A stretch of 7,695 nt of DNA, taken from NCBI GenBank assembly GCA_043813215.1, contig JBDRLH010000042.1:1-7695 (forward strand). Reading direction: 5' to 3'. Made by a program: the position numbers and the translations under genes. Positions 1 to 5,541 of this stretch are shown here, piece after piece. The notes under the pieces were generated by a model, which saw nothing but the letters and a program-made list of their open reading frames with translations, made no database searches and was not told the origin of the DNA. Positions within the stretch are counted from its first letter, which is position 1, and every line of letters starts with the position of its first letter. Origin of the DNA: JBDRLH01 sp043813215 (GTDB lineage: Bacteria; Patescibacteriota; Minisyncoccia; Minisyncoccales; JAQTPW01).

Positions 1-180
1 ATAGGTTTTAGTTAGCGATTTTACAGCTTTGCCGGATTCATTCATGAAAGTGGTGGGCCTGGCTAAAACTACCTTGGCCAAATTTAAAGGTTCCAGTTTT
101 TCAACTGCTTTTGCTCCAATATTGTGCCGAGTATTTTGATATTTTTTGCCCGGATTGCCGAGGCCGACGATTAAAAACAT
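1..180 (-). CDS. pth: peptidyl-tRNA hydrolase, N-terminal part (cut by the window edge)
   Basis: Pth releases peptides from prematurely dropped peptidyl-tRNAs in the cytoplasm so that the tRNA can be reused. Sixty codons are visible, reading leftward from the ATG at 180-178. The protein opens with MFLIVGLGNPGKKY, followed by TRHNIG and then RPTTFMNESGKAV, the two diagnostic stretches of the family. They supply the expected active-site residues Asn9, His19 and Asn47 (Asn10, His20 and Asn68 in the E. coli enzyme). The catalytic Asp and the rest lie outside the window. The distance from the catalytic His to the FMN Asn is 28 residues here against 48 in E. coli, so about 20 residues of the usual early beta-strand region are missing. 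The gene is divergent from lepB. An extended -10 element sits exactly 6 nt before the ATG, so the mRNA is probably leaderless. The family call is very secure. Confidence 0.95.
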   Translation of the reverse strand, partial: MFLIVGLGNPGKKYQNTRHNIGAKAVEKLEPLNLAKVVLARPTTFMNESGKAVKSLTKTY

Positions 181-186
181 TAGTTT

Positions 187-195
187 ATTGTAGCA
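187..195 (-). promoter_or_regulatory. extended -10 promoter of pth, probably leaderless
   Basis: Read on the minus strand, TGC-TACAAT is an extended -10 element (TACAAT at 192-187, TG at 195-194). It ends 6 nt before the ATG at 180, so transcription should start at or next to the A of the start codon. The -35 region 17 nt upstream is only a T-run (complement of 210-215), which fits dependence on the TGn extension. Confidence 0.6.
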
Positions 196-196
196 C

Positions 197-224
197 TTGA
201 TTTTAAAATAAAAAATAGTATAAT
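197..224 (+). promoter_or_regulatory. sigma70-type promoter of the lepB-yqeY operon
   Basis: TTGATT (197-202) and a perfect TATAAT (219-224) are separated by 16 nt. The predicted start near 231 leaves a leader of only about 11 nt before the lepB ATG at 242, and that leader contains no Shine-Dalgarno sequence. The element overlaps the presumed -35 zone of the divergent pth promoter. Confidence 0.7.
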
Positions 225-241
225 TAAAAGAGTACAATGAC

Positions 242-790
242 ATGAAAAAAGCTCTATTATTTTTTTGGGAGATTGCCAAAATAATCCTGGTCGCTCTGGC
301 GATAGTCGTGCCTATACGTTATTTTTTGTTTCAGCCTTTTTTTGTCAAAGGTCAATCAATGGAGCCAAATTACGAAACCGGCGACTATTTGATTATTGAC
401 GAATTAACTTACAGACTCAGAGACCCAGAGAGGGGTGAAGTGATAGTTTTTAAATATCCGAACAATACCACTCAACGTTATATCAAAAGAATTATCGGGC
501 TCCCCGGAGAAACAATGGAAATAAAAGACGGTAAGGTTTTGATTTATAAAAATAATCAGATGTCGGAAGTTTTAGATGAATCTGATTATCTTCCCTCGGA
601 TGTTCAAACCGCCGGCAGCCTTAAAATTACCCTGGGAGATGATGAATATTTCGTTTTGGGCGACAATCGACAGGTTTCTTCGGATTCACGGCGCTGGGGA
701 GCGGTTCCCAGAGAAGATATTATCGGCAAAGTTTATTTGCGCGCTTGGCCCATTGCCGCCATGGCGAAAATAGAATCACCAGCTTATTAA
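242..790 (+). CDS. lepB: signal peptidase I
   Basis: This membrane serine protease removes signal peptides from exported proteins on the outer face of the cytoplasmic membrane. One N-terminal membrane segment (about residues 10-34) leads into the catalytic domain. GQSMEPNYETGD carries the nucleophile Ser39. RYIKRIIGLPGE carries the general base Lys82. GDNRQVSSDSRRWG (140-153) is the conserved box E, and the protein ends soon after. At 182 residues with a single membrane span it is of the compact Gram-positive type rather than the 324-residue, two-span E. coli type. The ATG at 242 gives a complete N-terminus and fits the promoter just upstream. It is the first gene of the operon, and hisS follows after 7 nt. 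Nothing needed for activity appears to be missing. Confidence 0.95.
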   Translation: MKKALLFFWEIAKIILVALAIVVPIRYFLFQPFFVKGQSMEPNYETGDYLIIDELTYRLRDPERGEVIVFKYPNNTTQRYIKRIIGLPGETMEIKDGKVLIYKNNQMSEVLDESDYLPSDVQTAGSLKITLGDDEYFVLGDNRQVSSDSRRWGAVPREDIIGKVYLRAWPIAAMAKIESPAY

Positions 791-797
791 GACCAAA

Positions 798-2081
798 ATG
801 TCAAAACCAAAATTTCAAACTCCAACCGGCATGCATGATATTTTGTCTGCAGATCATGGTTTTTACCAAAAAATTAATGACGTTGTCAAAAACATCGCTG
901 GTTTTTACGGCTTTGAGAAAATTGATACGCCCATTTTGGAAAACGCCGAACTTTTTTCAAGGGGAGTCGGGGCCGCGACGGATATTATTAACAAAGAAAT
1001 GTTTATACTTAAGACCAGGGGAGGAGATTTTTTGGCGTTGCGCCCAGAAGGAACTGCCCCGGCGGTGCGGGCTTACATCGAAGACGGCTTTGCCAATCTG
1101 CCTCAACCGATAAAACTGTGGTATTCCGGCCCATTTTTCCGTTATGAGCATCCGCAGGCGGGAAGATTCCGCCAGTTTCGGCAATTTGGCTTTGAAATTT
1201 TTGGCGAACAAAGCCCGGTCATTGACGCGCAGATGATCCAGATTTTCTATAATATCTTGCAAGAACTCAAACTGAAAAATTTAGTCATAGAAATAAACAG
1301 CATCGGCGATAGTCAGTGCCGGCCTTATTATAAAAAGCTTTTGTCTAATTATTTCAGATCACGCGAAAGCGCCCTTTGTGCAGATTGCCGTCGCCGGCTC
1401 AGGGAAAATCCTCTCAGGATTTTGGATTGCAAAGATGAAAAATGCCAGCCGGTCAAAGCTCAAGCTCCCCAAATGATAGATCATCTTTGTGAGTTTTGTC
1501 ACAAGCATTTCAAGGAAGTTTTGGAATATTTGGATGAAATCGGCCTGCCTTATCGCTTGAATCCTTATTTGGTGCGCGGCTTGGATTATTATACAAAAAC
1601 TGTTTTTGAGATATTCCCCGAACCAAAAGACGAATTTCAAAAACCATCGGCTTTAGCCGGCGGGGGCAGATATGATGCTTTGGTAAAACTTCTGGGAGGA
1701 AAAGACACTCCGGCTTGCGGAGCTGCTTGCGGAGTCGAAAGGATTGTTGAATTAATGAAAACAAAAGCCATAGCTCCCAAAAAAGAAATTGAATTTAAGA
1801 TTTTTCTTGCCCAATTGGGGACGCTGGCCAAAAGAAAGAGTTTGAAATTAATTGAAGAGTTTCGTCAAAAAAAAGTCATGGTGGCCGAGTCTTTAGGCAG
1901 AGATTCTTTAAAAGCCCAGTTGGCCAGAGCCAACAAACTTGGAGTCAAGTATACTTTGATTTTAGGTCAGCAGGAAGCTTTGGAGGGCAGGGTGATTGTC
2001 AGGGATATGAAAATAGGCAGGCAGGAAAGCGTAAAATTAGATAAGGTAGTTTATGAAATAATCAAGAGGATAAAGAAGTAA
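798..2081 (+). CDS. hisS: histidine--tRNA ligase
   Basis: A class II aminoacyl-tRNA synthetase that charges tRNA-His with histidine in the cytoplasm. The 427 residues match the usual bacterial length. The N-terminal PTGMHDIL opens the catalytic domain. Motif 2 is FRYEHPQAGRFRQFRQFG (about 114-131). The histidine-specific loop is LVRGLDYYTKT (258-268), with the catalytic Arg in motif RGLDYY. Motif 3 is GVERIVEL (312-319). The anticodon-binding domain follows from about residue 330 to the end. The insertion region (about 190-235) holds six cysteines, at 194, 197, 211, 216, 231 and 234, arranged as pairs that could bind a metal. No Shine-Dalgarno sequence precedes the ATG, which lies 7 nt after the lepB stop, so expression probably relies on the operon mRNA. 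The next gene begins 2 nt after its stop. Confidence 0.96.
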   Translation: MSKPKFQTPTGMHDILSADHGFYQKINDVVKNIAGFYGFEKIDTPILENAELFSRGVGAATDIINKEMFILKTRGGDFLALRPEGTAPAVRAYIEDGFANLPQPIKLWYSGPFFRYEHPQAGRFRQFRQFGFEIFGEQSPVIDAQMIQIFYNILQELKLKNLVIEINSIGDSQCRPYYKKLLSNYFRSRESALCADCRRRLRENPLRILDCKDEKCQPVKAQAPQMIDHLCEFCHKHFKEVLEYLDEIGLPYRLNPYLVRGLDYYTKTVFEIFPEPKDEFQKPSALAGGGRYDALVKLLGGKDTPACGAACGVERIVELMKTKAIAPKKEIEFKIFLAQLGTLAKRKSLKLIEEFRQKKVMVAESLGRDSLKAQLARANKLGVKYTLILGQQEALEGRVIVRDMKIGRQESVKLDKVVYEIIKRIKK

Positions 2082-2083
2082 AA

Positions 2084-2422
2084 ATGCCAGAGTGCATCTT
2101 TTGTAAAATTGCAAAAAAAGAAATATCTGCTAAGATAGTTTACGAAGACAATGATATTTTGGCTCTTGACGATATTAAGCCAAAAGCAAGGATTCATGTT
2201 TTAATCATCCCTCAAAAGCATATTTCTTCGGTAGCTGATTTAAAATCCGAAGATAAGGAGCTGGTCGGCAAAATGTTTATGGGTGCCGTAAAAATTGCCA
2301 GAGAAAAAGGAATTTTAGAAACAGGCTTCAGGATATTGGCAAATTATGGCAAAGATGCGGGGCAGACAATAAATCATCTTCATTTTCATTTATTAGGAGG
2401 AGAAAAATTACCATTTGCGTAA
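2084..2422 (+). CDS. HIT-domain nucleotide hydrolase (HinT/PKCI branch)
   Basis: A small histidine-triad protein of 112 residues. Members of this branch are cytoplasmic homodimers that cleave purine nucleoside phosphoramidates or aminoacyl-adenylates. The triad HLHFHLLGG lies at 98-106, with His100 in the position of the catalytic histidine. The N-terminus CIFCKI (Cys4, Cys7) together with His46 and His98 could form the zinc site found in some members. The nucleotide-binding segment around ARIHVLIIPQKHI is also present. It starts 2 nt after hisS. Co-transcription with an aminoacyl-tRNA synthetase fits the family's activity on aminoacyl-AMP, but a functional link here is inference. The natural substrate cannot be told from sequence. 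Confidence 0.92.
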   Translation: MPECIFCKIAKKEISAKIVYEDNDILALDDIKPKARIHVLIIPQKHISSVADLKSEDKELVGKMFMGAVKIAREKGILETGFRILANYGKDAGQTINHLHFHLLGGEKLPFA

Positions 2423-2432
2423 ATAAAAAACT

Positions 2433-2678
2433 ATGGCTCTTGAAGTAAGAAAACAAGAAAGAGAGACTTCCCAGGCGCTTATCCGCCGGTTTTCAACCGG
2501 CATGAAAAAGAGCGGCATTTTGGTCAGGGCGAGGAAGATAAGGTTCAGGGAGCGGATGAAATCTCCGGATATGCAGAAAAAAGCGGCCTTAAGGAAAGAG
2601 GAATTAAAAATTGAGTACAAAAAAAAGGAAAAATTGGGAAAAATAGAGAAAAAGCCGTTTAATCGCAGCAGATATTAA
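2433..2678 (+). CDS. rpsU: 30S ribosomal protein bS21
   Basis: A short, strongly basic protein of the 30S subunit platform, near the 3' end of 16S rRNA and the anti-Shine-Dalgarno region. Its 81 residues begin MALEVRKQERETSQALIRRF and continue with GILVRARKIRFRERM, the bS21 core of an RRF helix followed by an Arg-rich second helix. A Lys-rich tail (about 50-75) makes it longer than the 71-residue E. coli protein. yqeY follows after 1 nt, and rpsU-yqeY is a common bacterial pair. No Shine-Dalgarno sequence is seen in the 10-nt gap after the HIT gene. A perfect 7-bp hairpin lies inside the coding region at 2485-2501. The assignment rests on similarity of the core and on the context. A member this divergent could be missed by strict models. 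Confidence 0.88.
   Translation: MALEVRKQERETSQALIRRFSTGMKKSGILVRARKIRFRERMKSPDMQKKAALRKEELKIEYKKKEKLGKIEKKPFNRSRY
2485..2501 (+). other. perfect 7-bp hairpin inside rpsU
   Basis: GCCGGTT (2485-2491), loop TTC (2492-2494) and AACCGGC (2495-2501) form a perfect GC-rich stem about 50 nt into the rpsU reading frame. It stands out in an AT-rich gene. No T-run follows, so it is not a terminator. A role in mRNA folding or autoregulation is possible but unproven. Confidence 0.5.
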
Positions 2679-2679
2679 A

Positions 2680-3180
2680 ATGTCTCTAAAAGTAAAAATA
2701 CAGGAAGATTTAAAAGCAGCTTTAATCGGTAAAAAAGAGCTTGATCTCTCTGTTTTGCGCATGCTCTTGGCGGCGGTCAATAATAAAGAAACCGAAAAGA
2801 AAACAAAAATTTGGAAGGAAAAGCCCGAGACCTCTTCTGAAAAAATACAAAAAGAAGCCGAGTTAGCAGACAAGGAAATATTTGACGTCATTTCCTCTGA
2901 AATTAAAAAGAGAAGGGAGGCAATCGAAGGATTCGAAAAAGGTGGAAGAAAAGAGTCGGCCGACAAAGAAAGGCAAGAGCTGGCGATTTTGCAAAAATAT
3001 TTGCCCGAGCAGATGTCCGAAGAAGAAATTCGAAAAATCGCCGAAGAGGCGATTAAAAAAACCGGAGCCAAAGAAATAAAAGACATGGGCAAAGTAATGG
3101 GCATAATCACCAGCCAAGTCAAAGGCAAAGCTGACATGAGCATCGTTTCCCAAATTGTCAAAGAATTTTTATCAAAATAA
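2680..3180 (+). CDS. yqeY: GatB/YqeY domain protein
   Basis: A cytoplasmic protein of the YqeY family, which is homologous to the C-terminal tRNA-interacting part of the GatB amidotransferase subunit. Its exact role is not established. The N-terminal helices begin SLKVKIQEDLKAAL and LSVLRMLLAAVNNKE. The central segment EIKKRREAIEGFEKGGR is followed by LAILQKYLPEQMSEEE (about 101-116). The C-terminal signature is DMGKVMGIITSQVKGKADM (135-153). The protein has 166 residues, against roughly 150 in typical members, and the extra length is a charged Lys/Glu segment at about 39-66. The ATG lies 1 nt after the rpsU stop with no Shine-Dalgarno sequence, so translation may depend on ribosomes leaving rpsU. 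An intrinsic terminator directly follows, making this the last gene of the operon. Confidence 0.93.
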   Translation: MSLKVKIQEDLKAALIGKKELDLSVLRMLLAAVNNKETEKKTKIWKEKPETSSEKIQKEAELADKEIFDVISSEIKKRREAIEGFEKGGRKESADKERQELAILQKYLPEQMSEEEIRKIAEEAIKKTGAKEIKDMGKVMGIITSQVKGKADMSIVSQIVKEFLSK

Positions 3181-3187
3181 AACAAAG

Positions 3188-3210
3188 AATCGTCCCAAAG
3201 GCGATTTTTT
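3188..3210 (+). terminator. intrinsic terminator after yqeY
   Basis: AATCGTC (3188-3194) pairs with GGCGATT (3200-3206) as a 7-bp stem containing one G-U pair and a 5-nt loop. The T-run 3205-3210 follows. The stem starts 7 nt after the yqeY stop and closes the lepB-yqeY operon. Confidence 0.8.
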
Positions 3211-3212
3211 AG

Positions 3213-3218
3213 TAAGAT
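3213..3218 (+). promoter_or_regulatory. possible -10 element for the 3225 gene
   Basis: TAAGAT (3213-3218) matches four of six consensus positions and lies exactly 6 nt before the ATG at 3225, the same layout as at pth and ybeY. The -35 region is poor and no TGn extension is present. A gene placed directly after a terminator needs a promoter, and this is the best candidate. Confidence 0.4.
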
Positions 3219-3224
3219 AAGAAT

Positions 3225-3722
3225 ATGAAACTTATCGTTCAAGGTAAGACAAACATAAAATACCTCTTTATTTTAACTCTTGTGGCTATTGTTGTCGGTG
3301 GAGTAATGGCCGGAATATCCAAGCTCATGAAGTGTCCCTATTTTTGGCCTTCTTGGCCGCAAATAAGCGATAACGCACTTTTTAAAAATTTGGACGAAGA
3401 ATTCAGCCTTGGATTTGGGCAGACGGCAGTAATTGAAAGAGAAGATTTAAAAATCCGATTTTTAGACGTTCTGTCTGATTCACGATGTCCGTCGGACGCG
3501 CAATGTATTTGGGCAGGAGAAGCGATCGTTTCTTTGAGCATCCAAAAAGATAATCAGAAAAACCTCAGCACTTATGAATTTACAAGCCAGGTGGGGAGTT
3601 CTGATATCCAAAATATTGAAGGATATTTTTTAAAATTGGTTTCCGTAAATCCTTATCCGGTATCCACAAAAACAATAGAAAAATCGGATTATACCCTGAC
3701 TTTATTTGTGTCAATAGAATAA
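3225..3722 (+). CDS. membrane-anchored extracytoplasmic protein, DSRCP/WAG domain, function unknown
   Basis: The 165-residue product has a short basic N-terminus, one membrane segment (about 13-31) and an outward-facing beta-rich domain. In the domain, FSLGFGQTAVI and LKIRFLDVLSDSRCP (to residue 89) are followed by AQCIWAGEAIVSLSI and, near the end, YPVSTKTIEKSDYTLTLFV. From memory, the pattern DSRCP-x4-C-x-W-AGEA recurs in secreted and lipoprotein-like proteins of several bacterial phyla without an assigned function. Cys88 and Cys94 could form a disulfide or a metal site, and Cys37 lies just past the membrane. The segment is more likely an anchor than a cleaved signal, as no good cleavage site is visible. 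Terminators on both sides indicate a single-gene transcript. I do not recognise a specific function. Confidence 0.85.
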   Translation: MKLIVQGKTNIKYLFILTLVAIVVGGVMAGISKLMKCPYFWPSWPQISDNALFKNLDEEFSLGFGQTAVIEREDLKIRFLDVLSDSRCPSDAQCIWAGEAIVSLSIQKDNQKNLSTYEFTSQVGSSDIQNIEGYFLKLVSVNPYPVSTKTIEKSDYTLTLFVSIE

Positions 3723-3735
3723 ATTAATTGATAGA

Positions 3736-3764
3736 CGGCGCGGAAGCGCCGCTGTTTGTTTTTT
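3736..3764 (+). terminator. strong intrinsic terminator with GGAA tetraloop
   Basis: CGGCGC (3736-3741), loop GGAA (a GNRA-type tetraloop, 3742-3745) and GCGCCG (3746-3751) form a perfect all-GC 6-bp stem. The T-rich tract TGTTTGTTTTTT (3753-3764) follows. It closes the single-gene unit 3225-3722. Its T-tract also supplies the likely -35 of the ybeY promoter. Confidence 0.9.
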
Positions 3765-3783
3765 GCGGCATATTTGGTAAAAT
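3755..3783 (+). promoter_or_regulatory. ybeY promoter, extended -10, probably leaderless
   Basis: TTTGTT (3755-3760) is the -35 candidate, 17 nt before TAAAAT (3778-3783). TGG immediately upstream (3775-3777) makes this an extended -10. It ends exactly 6 nt before the ATG at 3790, so the transcript should start on the start codon. It probably drives ybeY and the division genes downstream. Confidence 0.65.
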
Positions 3784-3789
3784 TGTAGA

Positions 3790-4170
3790 ATGGTTGAGAT
3801 AAATAACCTGACAAGGTTTAAGTTTGATAAAAAAAGATTAGAGATTCTGGTTGGAAAAGTTTTGAGCAAGGAAAAAAGAAACAAGACTGAGTTGCTGATT
3901 GCTTTTGTGAAGCCCGATCAAATTAGGAAGCTCAATAAAAAGTATCGCAAAAAAAATACGGCCACTGACGTTCTTTCTTTCATGTTTGAAGGTTCCGGAG
4001 AAATCATTCTTTGTCCGGCGGTGATCAAAAGAAATGCAAAAGATTTGAGTGAAAATTTTAAAAAAGAACTGGAGCGAGTTTTGATTCACGGCATTTTGCA
4101 CGTTCTGGGATATGATCATGAAAAAAAAGATGATAAAATGATGAATAAACAGGAATATTACTTATTTTAA
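3790..4170 (+). CDS. ybeY: endoribonuclease YbeY (rRNA maturation)
   Basis: YbeY is a single-strand-specific metal-dependent endoribonuclease used in maturation of the 16S rRNA 3' end and in ribosome quality control. The 126 residues include NTATDVLSF (56-64) and the GEIILCP strand (70-76). The metal-binding signature is HGILHVLGYDHE (100-111), with His100, His104 and His110 as zinc ligands. The closing QEYYL matches the usual family ending. The family's GDI is GEI here, a conservative change. The length is at the short end (155 in E. coli). There is no Shine-Dalgarno sequence, and the start is supported by the extended -10 element 6 nt upstream. ftsA follows after 16 nt with no obvious terminator between them. 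Confidence 0.95.
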   Translation: MVEINNLTRFKFDKKRLEILVGKVLSKEKRNKTELLIAFVKPDQIRKLNKKYRKKNTATDVLSFMFEGSGEIILCPAVIKRNAKDLSENFKKELERVLIHGILHVLGYDHEKKDDKMMNKQEYYLF

Positions 4171-4182
4171 CTACTAACTACT
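4169..4182 (+). repeat. tandem 7-bp repeat just before ftsA
   Basis: Two perfect copies of AACTACT (4169-4175 and 4176-4182) run from the last bases of the ybeY stop codon to 4 nt before the ftsA ATG. They fill the place where a ribosome binding site would normally sit. A T-run follows up to the start codon. Confidence 0.7.
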
Positions 4183-4186
4183 TTTT

Positions 4187-5410
4187 ATGTCTAGAGGCCA
4201 TATTATCTGTGGGCTGGATATCGGCACCGCCGTCACCAAGGTTTTGGTCACAGAAAAAAAAGCAAAACAAGAAGACCTCGAAATTTTAAGCAAGATAGAG
4301 GAGCCGTCTTTTGGAGTGAGAAAGGGGGTTATTTTTAATGCTGACAACGTCACGGAAATTTCGCAAGTGGCTTTAAAAAAAGCGGAGGAAGAATTCGGCC
4401 GCAAAATAGATTCGGCTTACATTAACATAGGCGGCTCTCACATTTTTTCAACTTTTTGTCATGGACTGGTTTCGGTTTCCAGAGCCGATAAAAAAATTCC
4501 TCAAGAAGACGTGGAAAGGGTTTTGCAAGCTGCCTTGGCCGCTTCCTTGGTATCTTCAAATAAAGAAATCATAAAGACTTTGCCTAAAGATTTTATTGTT
4601 GACGGAGAAGGGGGATTAAAAGATGTTGTTGGTATGGAAGGAATGCGCCTGGAAGCTGATGTTTTGGCCGTGGGGGTTTTTACGCCTTATTTGAAAAATT
4701 TAACCCGAGCGGTTTCAAATGCTGGGCTGCAGATTAATGATATTACGCCATCTATTTTAGCCAGCGCCAGGGCTGTTTTGAAAAAAAAGGAAAAAGAATT
4801 GGGCGTGGCTTTGGTGGAAATCGGAGCTGGAACCACGGGAATCGCTGTTTTTATCGAGGGCGAGCTGGTTTCCACAGTAGTTTTACCGATAGGTTCGGCG
4901 CATATTACCAACGATCTTGCCGTGGGACTGAAAATTGACGTTGATTTAGCTGAAAAGATAAAAATAGAATTTGGCAACTGTCTCCATAGAGGATCGGATA
5001 AAAAAGAAAAAATTGAGCTGGAAGACGAATTTTTAGTTTTTTCTCATAAAGAAGTGACCGAAATTGTGGCGAGCAGAGTAGCCGAGATTTTCAGCGAAGT
5101 TAACAGGGAATTAAAAAATACTTCAAAACAGGGCCAATTGCCCGGTGGCTTGGTTTTGACGGGAGGTGGGGCGAAATTGCCCAAAATAATAGAATTGGCG
5201 AGAAAAGAATTAAAACTTCACTGCCGGATCGGTAAACCCCAAGGTTTTTCTCAAGAGCAGGAAGATATTTCTTTGGCAACTGTCTGTGGCTTGGTTTTGA
5301 GCGGATATGATTTAGAAGAAGAGGATGGGCAAGGGAGCGGATTTTCCATGTCTTTTAACGGGAAATTGGGTTCAAAAATAAAAAAACTATTCCGAATTTT
5401 TATACCTTAA
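4187..5410 (+). CDS. ftsA: cell division protein FtsA
   Basis: FtsA is the actin-like ATPase that anchors FtsZ filaments to the membrane and recruits later division proteins. The 407 residues show the actin-fold nucleotide site: phosphate-1 loop GLDIGTAVTKVLV (9-21), phosphate-2 loop EIGAGTTGIAVF (211-222) and adenosine motif VLTGGGAKLPKI (323-334). The SHS2/1C subdomain (about 80-165) is FtsA-specific and includes INIGGSHIFS and VLAVGVFTPYLKNL. The C-terminus KLGSKIKKLFRIFIP is a basic amphipathic helix, the membrane-targeting sequence, preceded by an acidic Gly/Ser linker (about 374-390). The protein looks complete. The ATG has no Shine-Dalgarno sequence. The neighbour ftsZ is not adjacent as in most bacteria: a 36-codon gene and a HAD gene intervene. 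Confidence 0.96.
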   Translation: MSRGHIICGLDIGTAVTKVLVTEKKAKQEDLEILSKIEEPSFGVRKGVIFNADNVTEISQVALKKAEEEFGRKIDSAYINIGGSHIFSTFCHGLVSVSRADKKIPQEDVERVLQAALAASLVSSNKEIIKTLPKDFIVDGEGGLKDVVGMEGMRLEADVLAVGVFTPYLKNLTRAVSNAGLQINDITPSILASARAVLKKKEKELGVALVEIGAGTTGIAVFIEGELVSTVVLPIGSAHITNDLAVGLKIDVDLAEKIKIEFGNCLHRGSDKKEKIELEDEFLVFSHKEVTEIVASRVAEIFSEVNRELKNTSKQGQLPGGLVLTGGGAKLPKIIELARKELKLHCRIGKPQGFSQEQEDISLATVCGLVLSGYDLEEEDGQGSGFSMSFNGKLGSKIKKLFRIFIP

Positions 5411-5430
5411 AATATAAAATAAAAATAAAA

Positions 5431-5541
5431 ATGGTAATAATCTTCAAAAAAGAAAAGACTAATTGGAAATTTCTCGCGCTGGTATTTGTTTTGGGGGTTT
5501 TTGTCGGCGCTGGGACCATCTGGCTGACAAGCTCTCTATAA
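5431..5541 (+). CDS. 36-residue single-span membrane protein, unknown function
   Basis: A short open frame between ftsA and the HAD gene begins MVIIFKKEKTNWKF and ends WLTSSL. A basic N-terminus (Lys6, 7, 9 and 13) leads into one hydrophobic segment (about 14-32) with glycines near its outer end. The expected topology is N-terminus inside, with almost nothing outside. Starting 20 nt after ftsA in an A-rich leader, it fills the gap to the HAD gene and ends in TAA like its neighbours. It has no Shine-Dalgarno sequence. Its TNWKF-x-VG pattern resembles the anchor of the 3225 protein. Its stop codon lies inside a hairpin that holds the next start codon, so translating it could open the HAD gene. 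It might be a division-associated micro-protein, or mainly a translated leader. Coding status is likely but unproven. Confidence 0.62.
   Translation: MVIIFKKEKTNWKFLALVFVLGVFVGAGTIWLTSSL

Noticed and set aside
237..245. Mini-frame ATG-ACA-TGA overlapping the lepB start
   Set aside because: Two codons only. Chance overlap is likely, and a regulatory start-stop is unsupported.
745..1113. Plus-strand open frame overlapping the lepB end and hisS start
   Set aside because: It is a shifted frame of two clear genes with no recognisable domain.
2604..3242. Minus-strand open frame (212 codons) opposite yqeY
   Set aside because: It spans yqeY and its terminator. The Ser/Phe-rich product is what the complement of a Lys/Glu-rich gene yields.
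3660..3668. DnaA-box-like GTATCCACA
   Set aside because: It has one mismatch and lies inside the coding region of the 3225 gene with no companion site.
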